Shown here in pieces: positions 1 to 9,066 of a DNA stretch of 64,000 nucleotides (position 1 is the first letter of the stretch; each line of letters opens with the position of its first letter). The stretch spans positions 1 to 64,000 of the forward strand of contig CAKZWV010000039.1 in the NCBI GenBank assembly GCA_937922005.1, given 5' to 3'. Position numbers and translations under genes: made by a program. This DNA comes from an uncultured Clostridia bacterium. GTDB lineage: Bacteria > Bacillota > Clostridia > Saccharofermentanales > DTU023. The notes under the pieces are model-generated. The model saw only the letters and a list, made by a program, of their open reading frames with translations, did not search any database and was not told where the DNA came from.

Positions 1-1787
1 GACTTAGGCGTAATATTGTGGTCCTTGTTAAATTGGATCTGGATCTGCCGACGACGCTCGGTCTCATCCATAGCGGCCTTCATGGACCTGGTGATCGTGT
101 CGGCATAGAGAATGACCCGGCCCCGGATATTACGGGCAGCCCGGCCAATGATCTGGATGAGGGCCGTCTCCGAACGGAGGAAGCCCTCCTTGTCGGCATC
201 CAAGATGGCGATGAGCGAAACCTCGGGCAAGTCTAGACCCTCCCGGAGCAAGTTAATTCCCACCACGATATCAAATACTCCCTCCCGCAGCTGCTGGAGT
301 ATTTCCAGCCTCTCCACGGTTTTTACTTCTGAATGTAAATAGGCCACCTTGTAGCCCTGGTCTTGGAAGTAAGAGGTCAGGTCTTCCGACATTTTCTTCG
401 TCAGGGTTAGGACCAGAGTCCGCTCGTTGCGGGCGATATTGGCATCGATTTCTGCCGTAAGGTCCGGAATCTGATCTAAAATCGGCCGGACCTCAACCAA
501 AGGATCGGGCAGGCCTGTAGGACGAATGAGCTGCTCCACCACGGCCTGGGTCTTCTCCATCTCGTAGGGCCCTGGCGTCGCTGAGACAAAGAGGGTTTGT
601 CCCATCTTTTGCTCAAATTCCGCAAATTGCAAGGGACGATTATCGAAGGCCGAAGGGAGGCGGAAGCCATAGTCTATGAGGGCTTCCTTCCGAGAATGGT
701 CCCCATTGTACATAGCCCGAAATTGGGGGATAGTCGCATGGGATTCATCGATAAACAGAAGGTAGTCATCTGGGAAGAAATCCATCAGGGTATAGGGGGG
801 CTCACCCGGCTTTCGCCCATCCATATGGCGGGAATAGTTCTCAATTCCCTTGCAAAAACCCGTTTCAAGGAGCATTTCGCAGTCATACCGGGTCCGCTGC
901 TCCAGACGGTAGGCCTCGACAATTTTTCCCTCACTTTGGAGAACCGACAGGCGATCATCCAGCTCTTCCAGGATGTGCCCCACGGCAATCTGTAATTTAT
1001 TAGCCTCGGTGGCATAGAGACTGGCCGGGTAGATCTGGCTGTAATTTCTCCCACAAATAATCTTGCCCGTCAAAAAATCGACTTCATTGATTTTTTCAAT
1101 TTCGTCCCCCCAGAAATACACCCTGGTGATGACTTCATCTGATGAAGGCGGGAAAATATCCAAAACATCGCCCCGGACTCGAAAGCACCCACGTTGCACT
1201 TCAAAGTCGTTGCGTTTGTATTGGATGGCAACGAGGTCAGCCATGACATCTTCCATGCTCCTTTGTTCCCCTGGCCTCAGATGAACCATGAGCTTACTAT
1301 AGCTTTCCGGGTTACCAATCCCGTAAATACACGAAACCGTGGCCACCACAATGACATCCCGGCGCTCCATCAAAGAGGCCGTAGCCGAGTGGCGGAGGCG
1401 GTCAATTTCATCATTGATGGCCGAGTCCTTTTCAATATAGAGGTCTCGGGAGGGAATGTAAGATTCGGGCTGGTAGTAATCGTAATACGAAACAAAATAC
1501 TCCACCGCATTGTCCGGAAATAAAGACATAAATTCTGAACAAAGCTGGCCGGCCAAGGTCTTGTTGTGGGCAAGAACCAAGGTCGGCCGCTGGAGTTTTT
1601 CGATGACTTTCGCCATCGTATAAGTTTTACCAGACCCCGTCACCCCCAAGAGGACGGTCGCTGGGGCCCCTTCCTTGATTTCCTGGCAGATCTTGTCGAT
1701 AGCCTCGGGCTGGTCGCCCGCTGGAGCAAAGGGGGAATGCACCACCAAGGGATTGGATTCTACTTCGTAGTGAAAGTACTTTTGCAT
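1..1787 (-). CDS. uvrB: Excinuclease ABC subunit B (UvrB), 3' end outside window
   Basis: DNA-damage recognition helicase of nucleotide excision repair; with UvrA it loads on damaged DNA and hands it to UvrC. About 595 codons are open from the ATG at 1787 to the left edge. Reading the minus strand gives the UvrB start ([10 protein letters not shown]), Walker A GVTGSGKT, the beta-hairpin region with [12 protein letters not shown], the DEAD-like DESH box and the helicase motif [15 protein letters not shown] followed by RAARN. Roughly the last 65 residues, including the UVR domain that contacts UvrC, lie beyond the window. AGGA five bases before the ATG supports this start; an in-frame GTG 15 bases upstream is less likely. 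It is the last visible gene of the greA-lysS-pseudouridine synthase-UDG series. Confidence 0.96.
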   Translation of the reverse strand, partial: MQKYFHYEVESNPLVVHSPFAPAGDQPEAIDKICQEIKEGAPATVLLGVTGSGKTYTMAKVIEKLQRPTLVLAHNKTLAGQLCSEFMSLFPDNAVEYFVSYYDYYQPESYIPSRDLYIEKDSAINDEIDRLRHSATASLMERRDVIVVATVSCIYGIGNPESYSKLMVHLRPGEQRSMEDVMADLVAIQYKRNDFEVQRGCFRVRGDVLDIFPPSSDEVITRVYFWGDEIEKINEVDFLTGKIICGRNYSQIYPASLYATEANKLQIAVGHILEELDDRLSVLQSEGKIVEAYRLEQRTRYDCEMLLETGFCKGIENYSRHMDGRKPGEPPYTLMDFFPDDYLLFIDESHATIPQFRAMYNGDHSRKEALIDYGFRLPSAFDNRPLQFAEFEQKMGQTLFVSATPGPYEMEKTQAVVEQLIRPTGLPDPLVEVRPILDQIPDLTAEIDANIARNERTLVLTLTKKMSEDLTSYFQDQGYKVAYLHSEVKTVERLEILQQLREGVFDIVVGINLLREGLDLPEVSLIAILDADKEGFLRSETALIQIIGRAARNIRGRVILYADTITRSMKAAMDETERRRQIQIQFNKDHNITPK

Positions 1788-1860
1788 GCGCTTCCTGTCC
1801 ACCCCCCAGGGCCTTAATTATGGGCCTTCATTATAGGCCTCCTTTATAGGCCTTCTTGGT
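1788..1860. repeat. Short imperfect tandem repeat between uvrB and UDG genes
   Basis: About four degenerate copies of a 15-16 bp unit resembling ATAGGCCTTC lie head to tail here. A related unit (ATAGGGCTTCC) is repeated about four times near 8868-8930 upstream of pyrG. No function is evident. Confidence 0.5.
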
Positions 1861-2482
1861 GCCCCTGACTTTCCCGATACTGAGTCACCAAGGGGGGTTC
1901 CTCCTGCAAATATCCCTCCGTATCGGCAATTTTTTGTTTTAGTTTTGCAAAGTCGTCCCAGAAATAGCCCCGCATATTGCCATTGCGGAGAAGGTAGGCC
2001 GGGTGAAAGGTCGGCATCAATAGGCGACCATCTTGATTGATAAATTGTCCCCGGACCTTAGAGATCGGCTCAGTCCGCCCCGTAAAGGCATGGAAGGCCG
2101 TAGCCCCACAAAGGACAATAAAGCGGCAATCCACAAGGCCGATCTGGCGCTCCAAAAGGGGACGGCAGGCCTTGATCTCTTCAGGGCTGGGTGCCCGGTT
2201 CTTGGGGGGACGGCACTTCACGATATTCATAATATGGTAGTCTTGATCATGGAAGCCCAACCCCTGGAGCATGAGGTCCATAAGCTTGCCCGACCGGCCC
2301 ACAAAGGGTTTCCCCTGGGCATCTTCTTCCGCACCCGGTCCCTCACCAATGATAATAAACTTCGCTTTTTCTAGGCCTCCCCGCCAGACCACCACATGGT
2401 TGCGGGTCTCTGCCAGGGGGCAAGCCTTACAGCCTTGGCAAGCGGCCAGCAATTCATCCCAAGACCGGTCAAAATTAGTCAC
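1844..2482 (-). CDS. Family 4 uracil-DNA glycosylase (iron-sulfur type)
   Basis: Removes uracil from DNA arising by cytosine deamination, the first step of base excision repair. The protein has the family-4 signature: motif A GEGPGAEED, motif B HPAYLLR, and four Cys expected to hold a [4Fe-4S] cluster (CQGCKACPL gives the first pair; NIVKC and KACRP are the later ones). I place the start at a GTG at 2482 that overlaps the end of the upstream gene by eight bases, because GGAGGAG sits seven bases before it; a start at 2512 would add ten residues with no obvious role. The overlap implies translational coupling to the pseudouridine synthase. Confidence 0.93.
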   Translation of the reverse strand: MTNFDRSWDELLAACQGCKACPLAETRNHVVVWRGGLEKAKFIIIGEGPGAEEDAQGKPFVGRSGKLMDLMLQGLGFHDQDYHIMNIVKCRPPKNRAPSPEEIKACRPLLERQIGLVDCRFIVLCGATAFHAFTGRTEPISKVRGQFINQDGRLLMPTFHPAYLLRNGNMRGYFWDDFAKLKQKIADTEGYLQEEPPLVTQYRESQGHQEGL

Positions 2483-3344
2483 AGCCAGGCTCCTCCGGAG
2501 AGTCGCTCCCACCTTCCGCCTCGAATTCTAACACTTGGTCAGGATCTAGGTAGAGGTAGTCATTTTCCTCCAGGTCTAGGGGGAGGACCCAGGGACCTAT
2601 TTGGACCCGAATCAGGCGGACAACCTGGCGGCCCAAGGCTTCAAACATCCGCTTGACCTGATGGAATTTTCCTTCTTGCAAGTGGATGGCTGCCCAAGAG
2701 ACTGGCCCCTCAAAGGCCCGGTCGTCACTGGAATATTTGTCCTGGTAAGCCTGGAGGTCAGGAGAAAAGTTCTCTGCCAAAACCAGGCTAGCGGGTAGGG
2801 TTACAAAATGCTCCTCCAAGCGGAGCCCCTTTTTTACCTTATTCACCTCCGCCTGCCCGCAGGGCAAGCCCTGGTAGGCCACCAAATAGACCTTTTCCAC
2901 CTCATAGCGAGGGGCAATGATCCGGTGTAAAAAGTCTCCATCATCGGTGAGGAGGAGGAGGCCCTCACTGTCATAGTCCAAACGACCAGCCGCCTGGACG
3001 GACCGCCGACCCAGGTTCTCGGGAAGGAGATCTAAGACCGAAGGGACGTCTCGGACGGACCGATCTGAAAGGAGGTCCGGCCCCTTATTCCAGAGTAGGT
3101 AGACCTGGTCCGCCAGGTCCAAGGCAGATAGGAAGTCCCGGCCGATCTTCAGGAGGGTATCCGGATCCCGACCTTGGGCCACCAGGGCCTCAAGGTCAAG
3201 CTTTGTCGCCGGATCCGTCAAGGTCTCTGGGGCCTCGGGATCTGCATAGAAGACGCACTGGCCTCCCTTGATTAGCTTTTTAACTTCTTTGCGGGTACCA
3301 AGCCCCGCCCGGGCCAATAGGAAATCTAACCTTCTCTTCGCCAT
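2475..3344 (-). CDS. rRNA pseudouridine synthase, RsuA/RluB/RluE type
   Basis: Isomerises a specific uridine of rRNA to pseudouridine. It has an N-terminal S4-like RNA-binding segment (residues about 3-60) and a catalytic domain with GRLDYDSEGLLLLT, where the Asp after RL is the catalytic residue. At 289 aa it is longer than typical RluB (about 240) owing to an insertion near YSSDDRAFEG and an acidic C-terminal tail. Eight bases separate it from lysS, so it is probably cotranscribed. The exact target nucleotide cannot be told from sequence reading. Confidence 0.93.
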   Translation of the reverse strand: MAKRRLDFLLARAGLGTRKEVKKLIKGGQCVFYADPEAPETLTDPATKLDLEALVAQGRDPDTLLKIGRDFLSALDLADQVYLLWNKGPDLLSDRSVRDVPSVLDLLPENLGRRSVQAAGRLDYDSEGLLLLTDDGDFLHRIIAPRYEVEKVYLVAYQGLPCGQAEVNKVKKGLRLEEHFVTLPASLVLAENFSPDLQAYQDKYSSDDRAFEGPVSWAAIHLQEGKFHQVKRMFEALGRQVVRLIRVQIGPWVLPLDLEENDYLYLDPDQVLEFEAEGGSDSPEEPGCD

Positions 3345-3352
3345 CGATCCCC

Positions 3353-4888
3353 CTACTTGTTCAGGGGCTTCATGGTCGGGAAAAGCAAGACATCCCGTAT
3401 GCTATCATTCCCTGTTAATAGCATGACCAAGCGATCGATACCGATCCCCAGACCTCCCGTAGGCGGTAGGCCGTATTCCAGGGCTTCGACATAGTCTTCG
3501 TCAGGGATCCCAGCTTCCTCATCGCCAGCTTCCCTTCGCCGCAATTGGTCCTCAAAACGAGACCGTTGGTCCCGAGGATCATTGAGCTCGGAGTAGGCGT
3601 TGCCAAATTCGAGACCAGCAATAAAGATCTCAAAGCGCTCGGTCAGGCGAGGATCGGGGGCATGCTTCTTGGTAAGGGGTGAAATTTCCACCGGATAATT
3701 GTAGACAAAGGTGGGCTGGATGAGGGTATGTTCACACTTCTCTTCAAAGGCGAGGTTCAGACAATCCCCCCACTTCATCCCCGGCTTCATAAGCTCAGCC
3801 AGACCCAGGTCCTTCACGGCCTGCTGGGCCTCCTCAGCAGTCTTTATCTTATCAAAGTCGACGCCCGTCTCTTTCTTGACGATGTCGAGCATGGTAATCC
3901 GCTGCCAGGGGCCCTCCAGGTTGATGTGATGGCCCATGAAATCGGCTTCCAAGCGGTCATTGACCTCCCGAGCGGCATTAGTAATGAGCTCTTCGCTGAT
4001 GTCCATCATCCCATGGTAATCCGCATAGGCCTGGTAAAGTTCCATCATGGTAAACTCAGGATTATGGCGGCCGTCCATCCCCTCATTCCGGAAGTTTCTG
4101 CCTAATTCATAGACCCGCTCAAAGCCGCCCACAATAAGGCGCTTTAAATAGAGTTCCGGAGATATTCTCAGATAGAGATCCAGATCTAGGGCGTTGTGAT
4201 GGGTGATGAAAGGAAGGGCCGAGGCACCCCCTGGAATCGTATTGAGAAGGGGGGTCTCCACCTCAACGAAGTCTTTCTCATCCAAGGTCTTCCGGATGGA
4301 AGAGATAATCTTCGAGCGTTTGATAAAGGTATCTTTGACCTCTGGATTGACAATGAGGTCAAGGTAGCGCTTCCGATAGCGGGTATCCGTATCCTTCAAG
4401 CCGTGGAACTTTTCAGGCAGGGGGCGGAGAGCCTTAGAAAGCAGGCGGAACTCCATATTACGGACAGAAATTTCTTCCTTATGGGTCTTAAAGACCTCTC
4501 CCTTTACCTCCACCAGATCCCCCAAGTCAAGATTCTGCCATGCAGGATAGGCCTCCCCTAGGACATCTACCTTGCTGAAGATCTGGATCTTGCCTGTGGC
4601 ATCCCAGAGGTCGACAAAGGAAACTTTCCCCATCCCCCGCTTAGCCATAATCCGACCAGCTAAGCTTACCGTCTTCCCCTCATAAGAAGAAAAATGCTCC
4701 TGCAAATCTTGGGCATGGACATTGGGCTCCGCCTTGGTAATCTCAAAGGGCGACTTTCCTTGCGCCTCCATCTCTTGGAGTTTTTGGGTTCTCACCAAAA
4801 CTTGATCGTTGATGGCTTCCTGGCTCAGGGCCTCGCTTTGGACCTCTTGGTCCTCGTGTTGGGTTTCCTGGATCTTTTGCTCACTCAT
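3353..4888 (-). CDS. lysS: Lysyl-tRNA synthetase, class II
   Basis: Charges tRNA-Lys with lysine. The 511-aa protein has an N-terminal OB-fold anticodon-binding domain (residues about 70-165) and a class II catalytic core: motif 2 with FRNEGMDGRHNPEFTMMELYQ and motif 3 GLGIGIDRLVML near the C-terminus. The first 40 or so residues are a Gln/Glu-rich extension. It lies 16 bases downstream of greA, a common pairing in Firmicutes, and upstream of the pseudouridine synthase in the same direction. Confidence 0.98.
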   Translation of the reverse strand: MSEQKIQETQHEDQEVQSEALSQEAINDQVLVRTQKLQEMEAQGKSPFEITKAEPNVHAQDLQEHFSSYEGKTVSLAGRIMAKRGMGKVSFVDLWDATGKIQIFSKVDVLGEAYPAWQNLDLGDLVEVKGEVFKTHKEEISVRNMEFRLLSKALRPLPEKFHGLKDTDTRYRKRYLDLIVNPEVKDTFIKRSKIISSIRKTLDEKDFVEVETPLLNTIPGGASALPFITHHNALDLDLYLRISPELYLKRLIVGGFERVYELGRNFRNEGMDGRHNPEFTMMELYQAYADYHGMMDISEELITNAAREVNDRLEADFMGHHINLEGPWQRITMLDIVKKETGVDFDKIKTAEEAQQAVKDLGLAELMKPGMKWGDCLNLAFEEKCEHTLIQPTFVYNYPVEISPLTKKHAPDPRLTERFEIFIAGLEFGNAYSELNDPRDQRSRFEDQLRRREAGDEEAGIPDEDYVEALEYGLPPTGGLGIGIDRLVMLLTGNDSIRDVLLFPTMKPLNK

Positions 4889-4904
4889 CCGTGCATTTCC
4901 TTTC

Positions 4905-5384
4905 CTATTTCAAGACCTGGACGATTTTATACTTTAATTCCCCAATAGGGGCTTGGATGGCCACGATGTCACCAACCACTTTTCCTTCCACTGCCTCACC
5001 GAGAGGGGAAGAAATACTCAATTTCCCGTGGTAGGTGTCGGCCTCTTGGGCAGATACCAGCTTATACTCGGTATCCTTGTCGATGGCAATGTCCTTAACG
5101 ACAATGACAGACCCCAGACCGATATGGCCCTTTTGAGAGGTCCCCTTATCGCCAGCTACGGCATACTTTAAGATCTCTTGGATCTCCTGAATCCTAGCTT
5201 CGTTGCTAGCTTGGGCCTCTTTCGCATCATCATATTCACTATTCTCAGAGAGGTCGCCTTGGGCCCGAGCTTCTTTCAGTCTCTGTACAATATTATGGGT
5301 TAACTCCCCACTCCGATACTCAAGTTCTTGTTTCAGTGCATCGATGCCCTCTTGGGTCATCTTGATTTCTTGATTGGGAACCAT
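4905..5384 (-). CDS. greA: Transcription elongation factor GreA
   Basis: Rescues backtracked RNA polymerase by stimulating transcript cleavage in the secondary channel. The 159-aa length is typical. The N-terminal coiled coil (residues about 8-75) carries the acidic tip region ENSEYDDAKEAQ, and the C-terminal FKBP-like domain follows with SPLGEAVEGKVVGD. An AGAGG ribosome site precedes the ATG. It leads the operon with lysS. Confidence 0.97.
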   Translation of the reverse strand: MVPNQEIKMTQEGIDALKQELEYRSGELTHNIVQRLKEARAQGDLSENSEYDDAKEAQASNEARIQEIQEILKYAVAGDKGTSQKGHIGLGSVIVVKDIAIDKDTEYKLVSAQEADTYHGKLSISSPLGEAVEGKVVGDIVAIQAPIGELKYKIVQVLK

Positions 5385-5486
5385 GTCTACCTCTTATCTT
5401 CTTCTTTCTTATATTTCTTAATAAATCTCTAGCAAATATTCCAATATGGCTTGCCGACAAAATCAAAGACAGGCCGATAGCACAGC

Positions 5487-7013
5487 TTAATACTGGGCCC
5501 CTTCACTTTCTTTGCGGATGACGTCATGGGCACCACCCTCAACGATGGATGTCGGAGAAACCGCAATGAGACGAGCTTTTTCATGGAATTCAGGCAGGGT
5601 AATGGCCCCGCAGGAGACCATGGTTGATTTCAATTTGGAAAGGGTGGCGTCCACATTTTCTTTGAGCGAACCTGCATAAGGAACGTAAGAATCGACTCCC
5701 TCTTCGAAGTGCATCCGGCCTTGAACCCCCTTGGGCAGGTCATCTCCGTCACTGTATCTCTGCCAGTTCCGGGCCCGGTTACTTCCCTCGCCCCAGTACT
5801 CTTTGACATAAGAACCATTGACGGTCAGGCGCTTGCCCGGGCTCTCATCGAAGCGAGCAAAGTAGCGACCCAGCATCAAGAAATCAGCTCCCATGGCCAG
5901 GGCTAGGGCCATATGGTAGTCATAGACGATTCCCCCGTCAGAACAGATGGGGATATAGATCCCGGTCTTCTCAAAATAATCATCCCTGGCCTTGGCAACT
6001 TCCAAGACGGCCGAGGCCTGGCCCCGACCAATCCCCTTTTGCTCCCGGGTAATGCAGATGGATCCACCACCGATACCTACTTTGACAAAGTCAGCCCCAG
6101 CCTTAGCCAGGAAATTAAAGGCTTCCGCATCGACGACATTGCCAGCCCCGATGATGATATCTTCACCATACTGCTCCTTGGCCCAACGCAAGGTATCCTC
6201 TTGCCAGGCTGAATAGCCATCAGAGGAGTCAATGCAAAGGACATCCGCCTTGGCTTCCAGTAAGGCAGGGATCCGCTCCTTATAGTCATGGGTATTGATC
6301 CCAGCTCCGCAGCAAATCCGCTTGGAGGCATCCAGCAGCTCATTGGGATAGGTCCGGTGGTCTTCATAGTCTTTGCGGAAAACCATGCCGATCAACTTCC
6401 CCTCTTTATCCACAACGGGAAGCTGGTTGACCTTGTACTCCCAGATGAGGTCATTGGCCTCCTTAAGGCTGATCCCCTCATCGGCCACCACCAGCTGATC
6501 CAGCTTGGTCATGATATCGACGACCTTGGTGTCAAGGGGCATCCGGCTGGGCCGGTAATCCTTGCTGGTGACGATCCCCAAGAGCTTCCCGTGGGCTGTC
6601 CCATCGTCGGTCACAGCAACCGTAGAATGCCGAGTCTGTCCTTTGATTCGAACCAGGTCCGCTACCGTCGAATTAGGAGTCAGATTGGAATCCGAGCTCA
6701 CAAAGCCCGCTTTGAAATTTTTGACACGCTTGACCATGGCCACCTGGTTTTCTAGGCTCTGAGACCCATAAATAAAACTCAGGCCCCCTTGACGGGCCAG
6801 GGCGACAGCCATGACGTCATTGGATACCGCCTGCATGACAGCAGAAACCATGGGAATGCGGAGACGTAACGGCTCCCTACTAATACCCTCGCCATACCGG
6901 CAGATGGGGGTTGTCAAATCGACATTTTCCGGAATACACTGATGCGTTGTAAGGTTGGGCATCAACAAATACTCGCTAAAAGTACGAGAAGTTTCGGGGA
7001 TGATTTTGGCCAT
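5487..7013 (-). CDS. guaB: IMP dehydrogenase, Tritrichomonas-like subtype
   Basis: Oxidises IMP to XMP with NAD+, the committed step of GTP synthesis. The 508-aa protein has the TIM-barrel catalytic domain interrupted by two CBS domains (residues about 110-225). The catalytic Cys lies in [15 protein letters not shown], and the mobile flap carries [15 protein letters not shown]. These motifs and the C-terminal [10 protein letters not shown] resemble, from memory, the Tritrichomonas foetus-type enzyme rather than the usual bacterial GuaB. AAAGGA before the ATG supports the start. It is followed by no clear terminator before greA. Confidence 0.96.
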   Translation of the reverse strand: MAKIIPETSRTFSEYLLMPNLTTHQCIPENVDLTTPICRYGEGISREPLRLRIPMVSAVMQAVSNDVMAVALARQGGLSFIYGSQSLENQVAMVKRVKNFKAGFVSSDSNLTPNSTVADLVRIKGQTRHSTVAVTDDGTAHGKLLGIVTSKDYRPSRMPLDTKVVDIMTKLDQLVVADEGISLKEANDLIWEYKVNQLPVVDKEGKLIGMVFRKDYEDHRTYPNELLDASKRICCGAGINTHDYKERIPALLEAKADVLCIDSSDGYSAWQEDTLRWAKEQYGEDIIIGAGNVVDAEAFNFLAKAGADFVKVGIGGGSICITREQKGIGRGQASAVLEVAKARDDYFEKTGIYIPICSDGGIVYDYHMALALAMGADFLMLGRYFARFDESPGKRLTVNGSYVKEYWGEGSNRARNWQRYSDGDDLPKGVQGRMHFEEGVDSYVPYAGSLKENVDATLSKLKSTMVSCGAITLPEFHEKARLIAVSPTSIVEGGAHDVIRKESEGAQY

Positions 7014-7093
7014 GTTACGATCCTTTCTTAGACAAAGCTTTGGGATTGATTGTTACACTTTACTGGGAGAAAGTCAACCAAGAGAAGGCGGGA

Positions 7094-8749
7094 CTATTTG
7101 CCCTGCTTATGGTAGCGGAGGGCCTCTTTGATCAGTTCAGCAAAGAGGGGATGTGGGGCTGTGGGCCGGGATTGGAATTCCGGGTGGTAGAGAACACCCA
7201 GGTAATAGGGATGGTCCTTGATTTCCACCCCATCCACATAGGCTTCCTCTAGGCCGGAGATCCCTGTCAAGGCCAGGCCAGCCCGCTCGAGGTCAGCCAT
7301 ATAGGCGGGATTCATCTCCCGGCGGTGGTGGTGACGCTCTGAGATCTCGCTTTCCCCATAGATCCGCTGGAGGACACTGCCTTCCCGGAGGGTCGTGGGG
7401 CAGCTACCACGGCGCATGGGCCGATCTGGATAGGGAACATTTTCTAGGTCTTTAGGCTGGGTGGCAGGCAGGGCAGCATAATAGAAAATGTCGCTACAAT
7501 CTCGCTCACACTCGTCGCTGTGGGCGTCTTTGATCCCGGCTAGAGACCGGGCAGCTTCGACCACCATCATCTGCATGCCCAGACCAATGGCCAAGCAAGG
7601 GACCTGGTGGACCCGGGCAAAGCGGGCAGCCCGGACCATGCCTTCCATCCCCCTTGGACCAAATCCTCCCGGGATGATCATGGCATCAATCTTCTCCTTA
7701 TTGAGGAAGAGGTCGGCGATCTCCTCATCACTCATCTCTTCTAAGCTATCCGAGAGGATCCAACTGATTTCAAGCTTGCATTCGTGGCGGATGCAGGCGT
7801 GCTGGAGGGCTTCCACAACCGAATAGTAGGCATCGTGAAGGGCCACATATTTGCCCACAAGGCCAATCCGGATTGGCTGGTGGGACCGTCGAATCTTATC
7901 TACAATGTTTTCCCAGGGGCGGAGATTGGGTTCCACGAACTGGGCCAGGGCCAGACGCTGGCAAACTGCATCGGTCAGACCGTTCTTCTCCATATAGAGG
8001 GGAAGACTGTAGACGGTATCCATGTCAAGGTTTTCAATGACGCAATCTGCCTGGACATTGCAGTAGAGGGCCAATTTCTTCTTGATTGCTTGGTCCAGGG
8101 GCACCTCAGTCCGGCAAACTAAAATATCAGGTTGGATACCGAAAGACAGGAGTTCCTTAACGCTGTGCTGGGTCGGTTTAGTCTTAATTTCTTGACTCTT
8201 CATAAGGTAAGGAAGGAGGGTGACGTGGATAAACAGACAATTCTCCCGTCCCACCTGGTAGCTCACCTGGCGGATGGCCTCAATGAAGGGCTGGCTTTCC
8301 ATGTCACCAATGGTGCCTCCGATCTCACAGATCAGTACATCCAGATCGCCTTGGCGGCTAATCGCAAAGATGTGCTCCTTGATCTCATTGATGACGTGGG
8401 GAACTACCTGGACCGTGGCTCCATTGTATTCGCCCCGTCTCTCCTTAGCTAAGAGGTCCCGGTAGATCATACCTGAGGTAATGTCGCTTTCAGCATTCAA
8501 TTCAACTCCAGTAAAGCGCTCATAGTGGCCAATATCAAGGTCCGTCTCACAGCCATCGGTTGTCACAAAGATCTCCCCGTGTTGGATGGGACTCATGAGT
8601 GAGGGGTCCACATTGAGGTAGGGGTCAAATTTCTGGTTGCGGACCTTCAGCCCCCTTGCCTTCAAAAGTCCGCCCAAAACAGCTGCCGTAATCCCTTTCC
8701 CGAGGCCAGAAACGACGCCTCCGGTCACAAAAATAAATTTACAAGCCAT
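7094..8749 (-). CDS. pyrG: CTP synthase with substituted glutaminase nucleophile
   Basis: Makes CTP from UTP, ATP and nitrogen. I start at the ATG at 8749 because GAGGAGG stands just before it; the longer open frame to 8845 lacks homology. The amidoligase domain is intact (TGGVVSGLGKG P-loop, EIGGTIGDMES). In the C-terminal class I glutaminase domain, the motif normally read as GICLGMQ is AIGLGMQ: residue 389 is Gly (GGT, 7583-7585) where the nucleophilic Cys is required. The His-Glu pair (YHPEF) is retained. Known chemistry predicts loss of glutamine-dependent activity with possible use of free ammonia. One base separates GGT from TGT, so a sequencing error must be excluded. Confidence 0.96.
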   Translation of the reverse strand: MACKFIFVTGGVVSGLGKGITAAVLGGLLKARGLKVRNQKFDPYLNVDPSLMSPIQHGEIFVTTDGCETDLDIGHYERFTGVELNAESDITSGMIYRDLLAKERRGEYNGATVQVVPHVINEIKEHIFAISRQGDLDVLICEIGGTIGDMESQPFIEAIRQVSYQVGRENCLFIHVTLLPYLMKSQEIKTKPTQHSVKELLSFGIQPDILVCRTEVPLDQAIKKKLALYCNVQADCVIENLDMDTVYSLPLYMEKNGLTDAVCQRLALAQFVEPNLRPWENIVDKIRRSHQPIRIGLVGKYVALHDAYYSVVEALQHACIRHECKLEISWILSDSLEEMSDEEIADLFLNKEKIDAMIIPGGFGPRGMEGMVRAARFARVHQVPCLAIGLGMQMMVVEAARSLAGIKDAHSDECERDCSDIFYYAALPATQPKDLENVPYPDRPMRRGSCPTTLREGSVLQRIYGESEISERHHHRREMNPAYMADLERAGLALTGISGLEEAYVDGVEIKDHPYYLGVLYHPEFQSRPTAPHPLFAELIKEALRYHKQGK

Positions 8750-9066
8750 GCACACCTCCTCAGTTGAGCCCACCTTTTTGCTACCAGAAAGGGCAATGGG
8801 CCCCCACCCTAAAACCAGGTCCCCCCTTGGCACAAAGGCCCCCACAGGACCTTCACAGGTCCTCCATCGAATCTTCGTAGGGCTTCCATAAGGCCTCTAC
8901 AGGGCCTTTATAGGGCTTCCCATCTCCTGGTATTGTTCTCGTCATTACAAACGATCATTCTATCAAAAACAAAAAAAGGCGTCCAGAAGTCTGGAACACC
9001 TTTTTGAGAAAAATCTATTATAAGTCTTAATTCGTATATGGATCCGTTGCCCCTTAGCTGAGAGCC
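8750..9066. other. Intergenic region with pyrG ribosome site, repeats and a terminator
   Basis: No gene is seen here. The left end holds the pyrG ribosome site, the middle (about 8868-8930) four degenerate ATAGGGCTTCC-like repeats, and the right part the terminator at 8972-9006. No promoter for pyrG could be picked with confidence. Confidence 0.5.
8972..9006 (-). terminator. Rho-independent terminator after the HipA-like gene
   Basis: AAAAAGGTGTTCCAGA pairs imperfectly with TCTGGACGCCTTTTT on the minus strand and ends in a T run. It closes the transcript of the HipA-like gene and could work in both directions because the other strand also ends in Ts. Confidence 0.75.

Noticed and set aside
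8749..8845. N-terminal extension of PyrG
   Set aside because: No homology before MACKFIF and an excellent ribosome site at the internal ATG.
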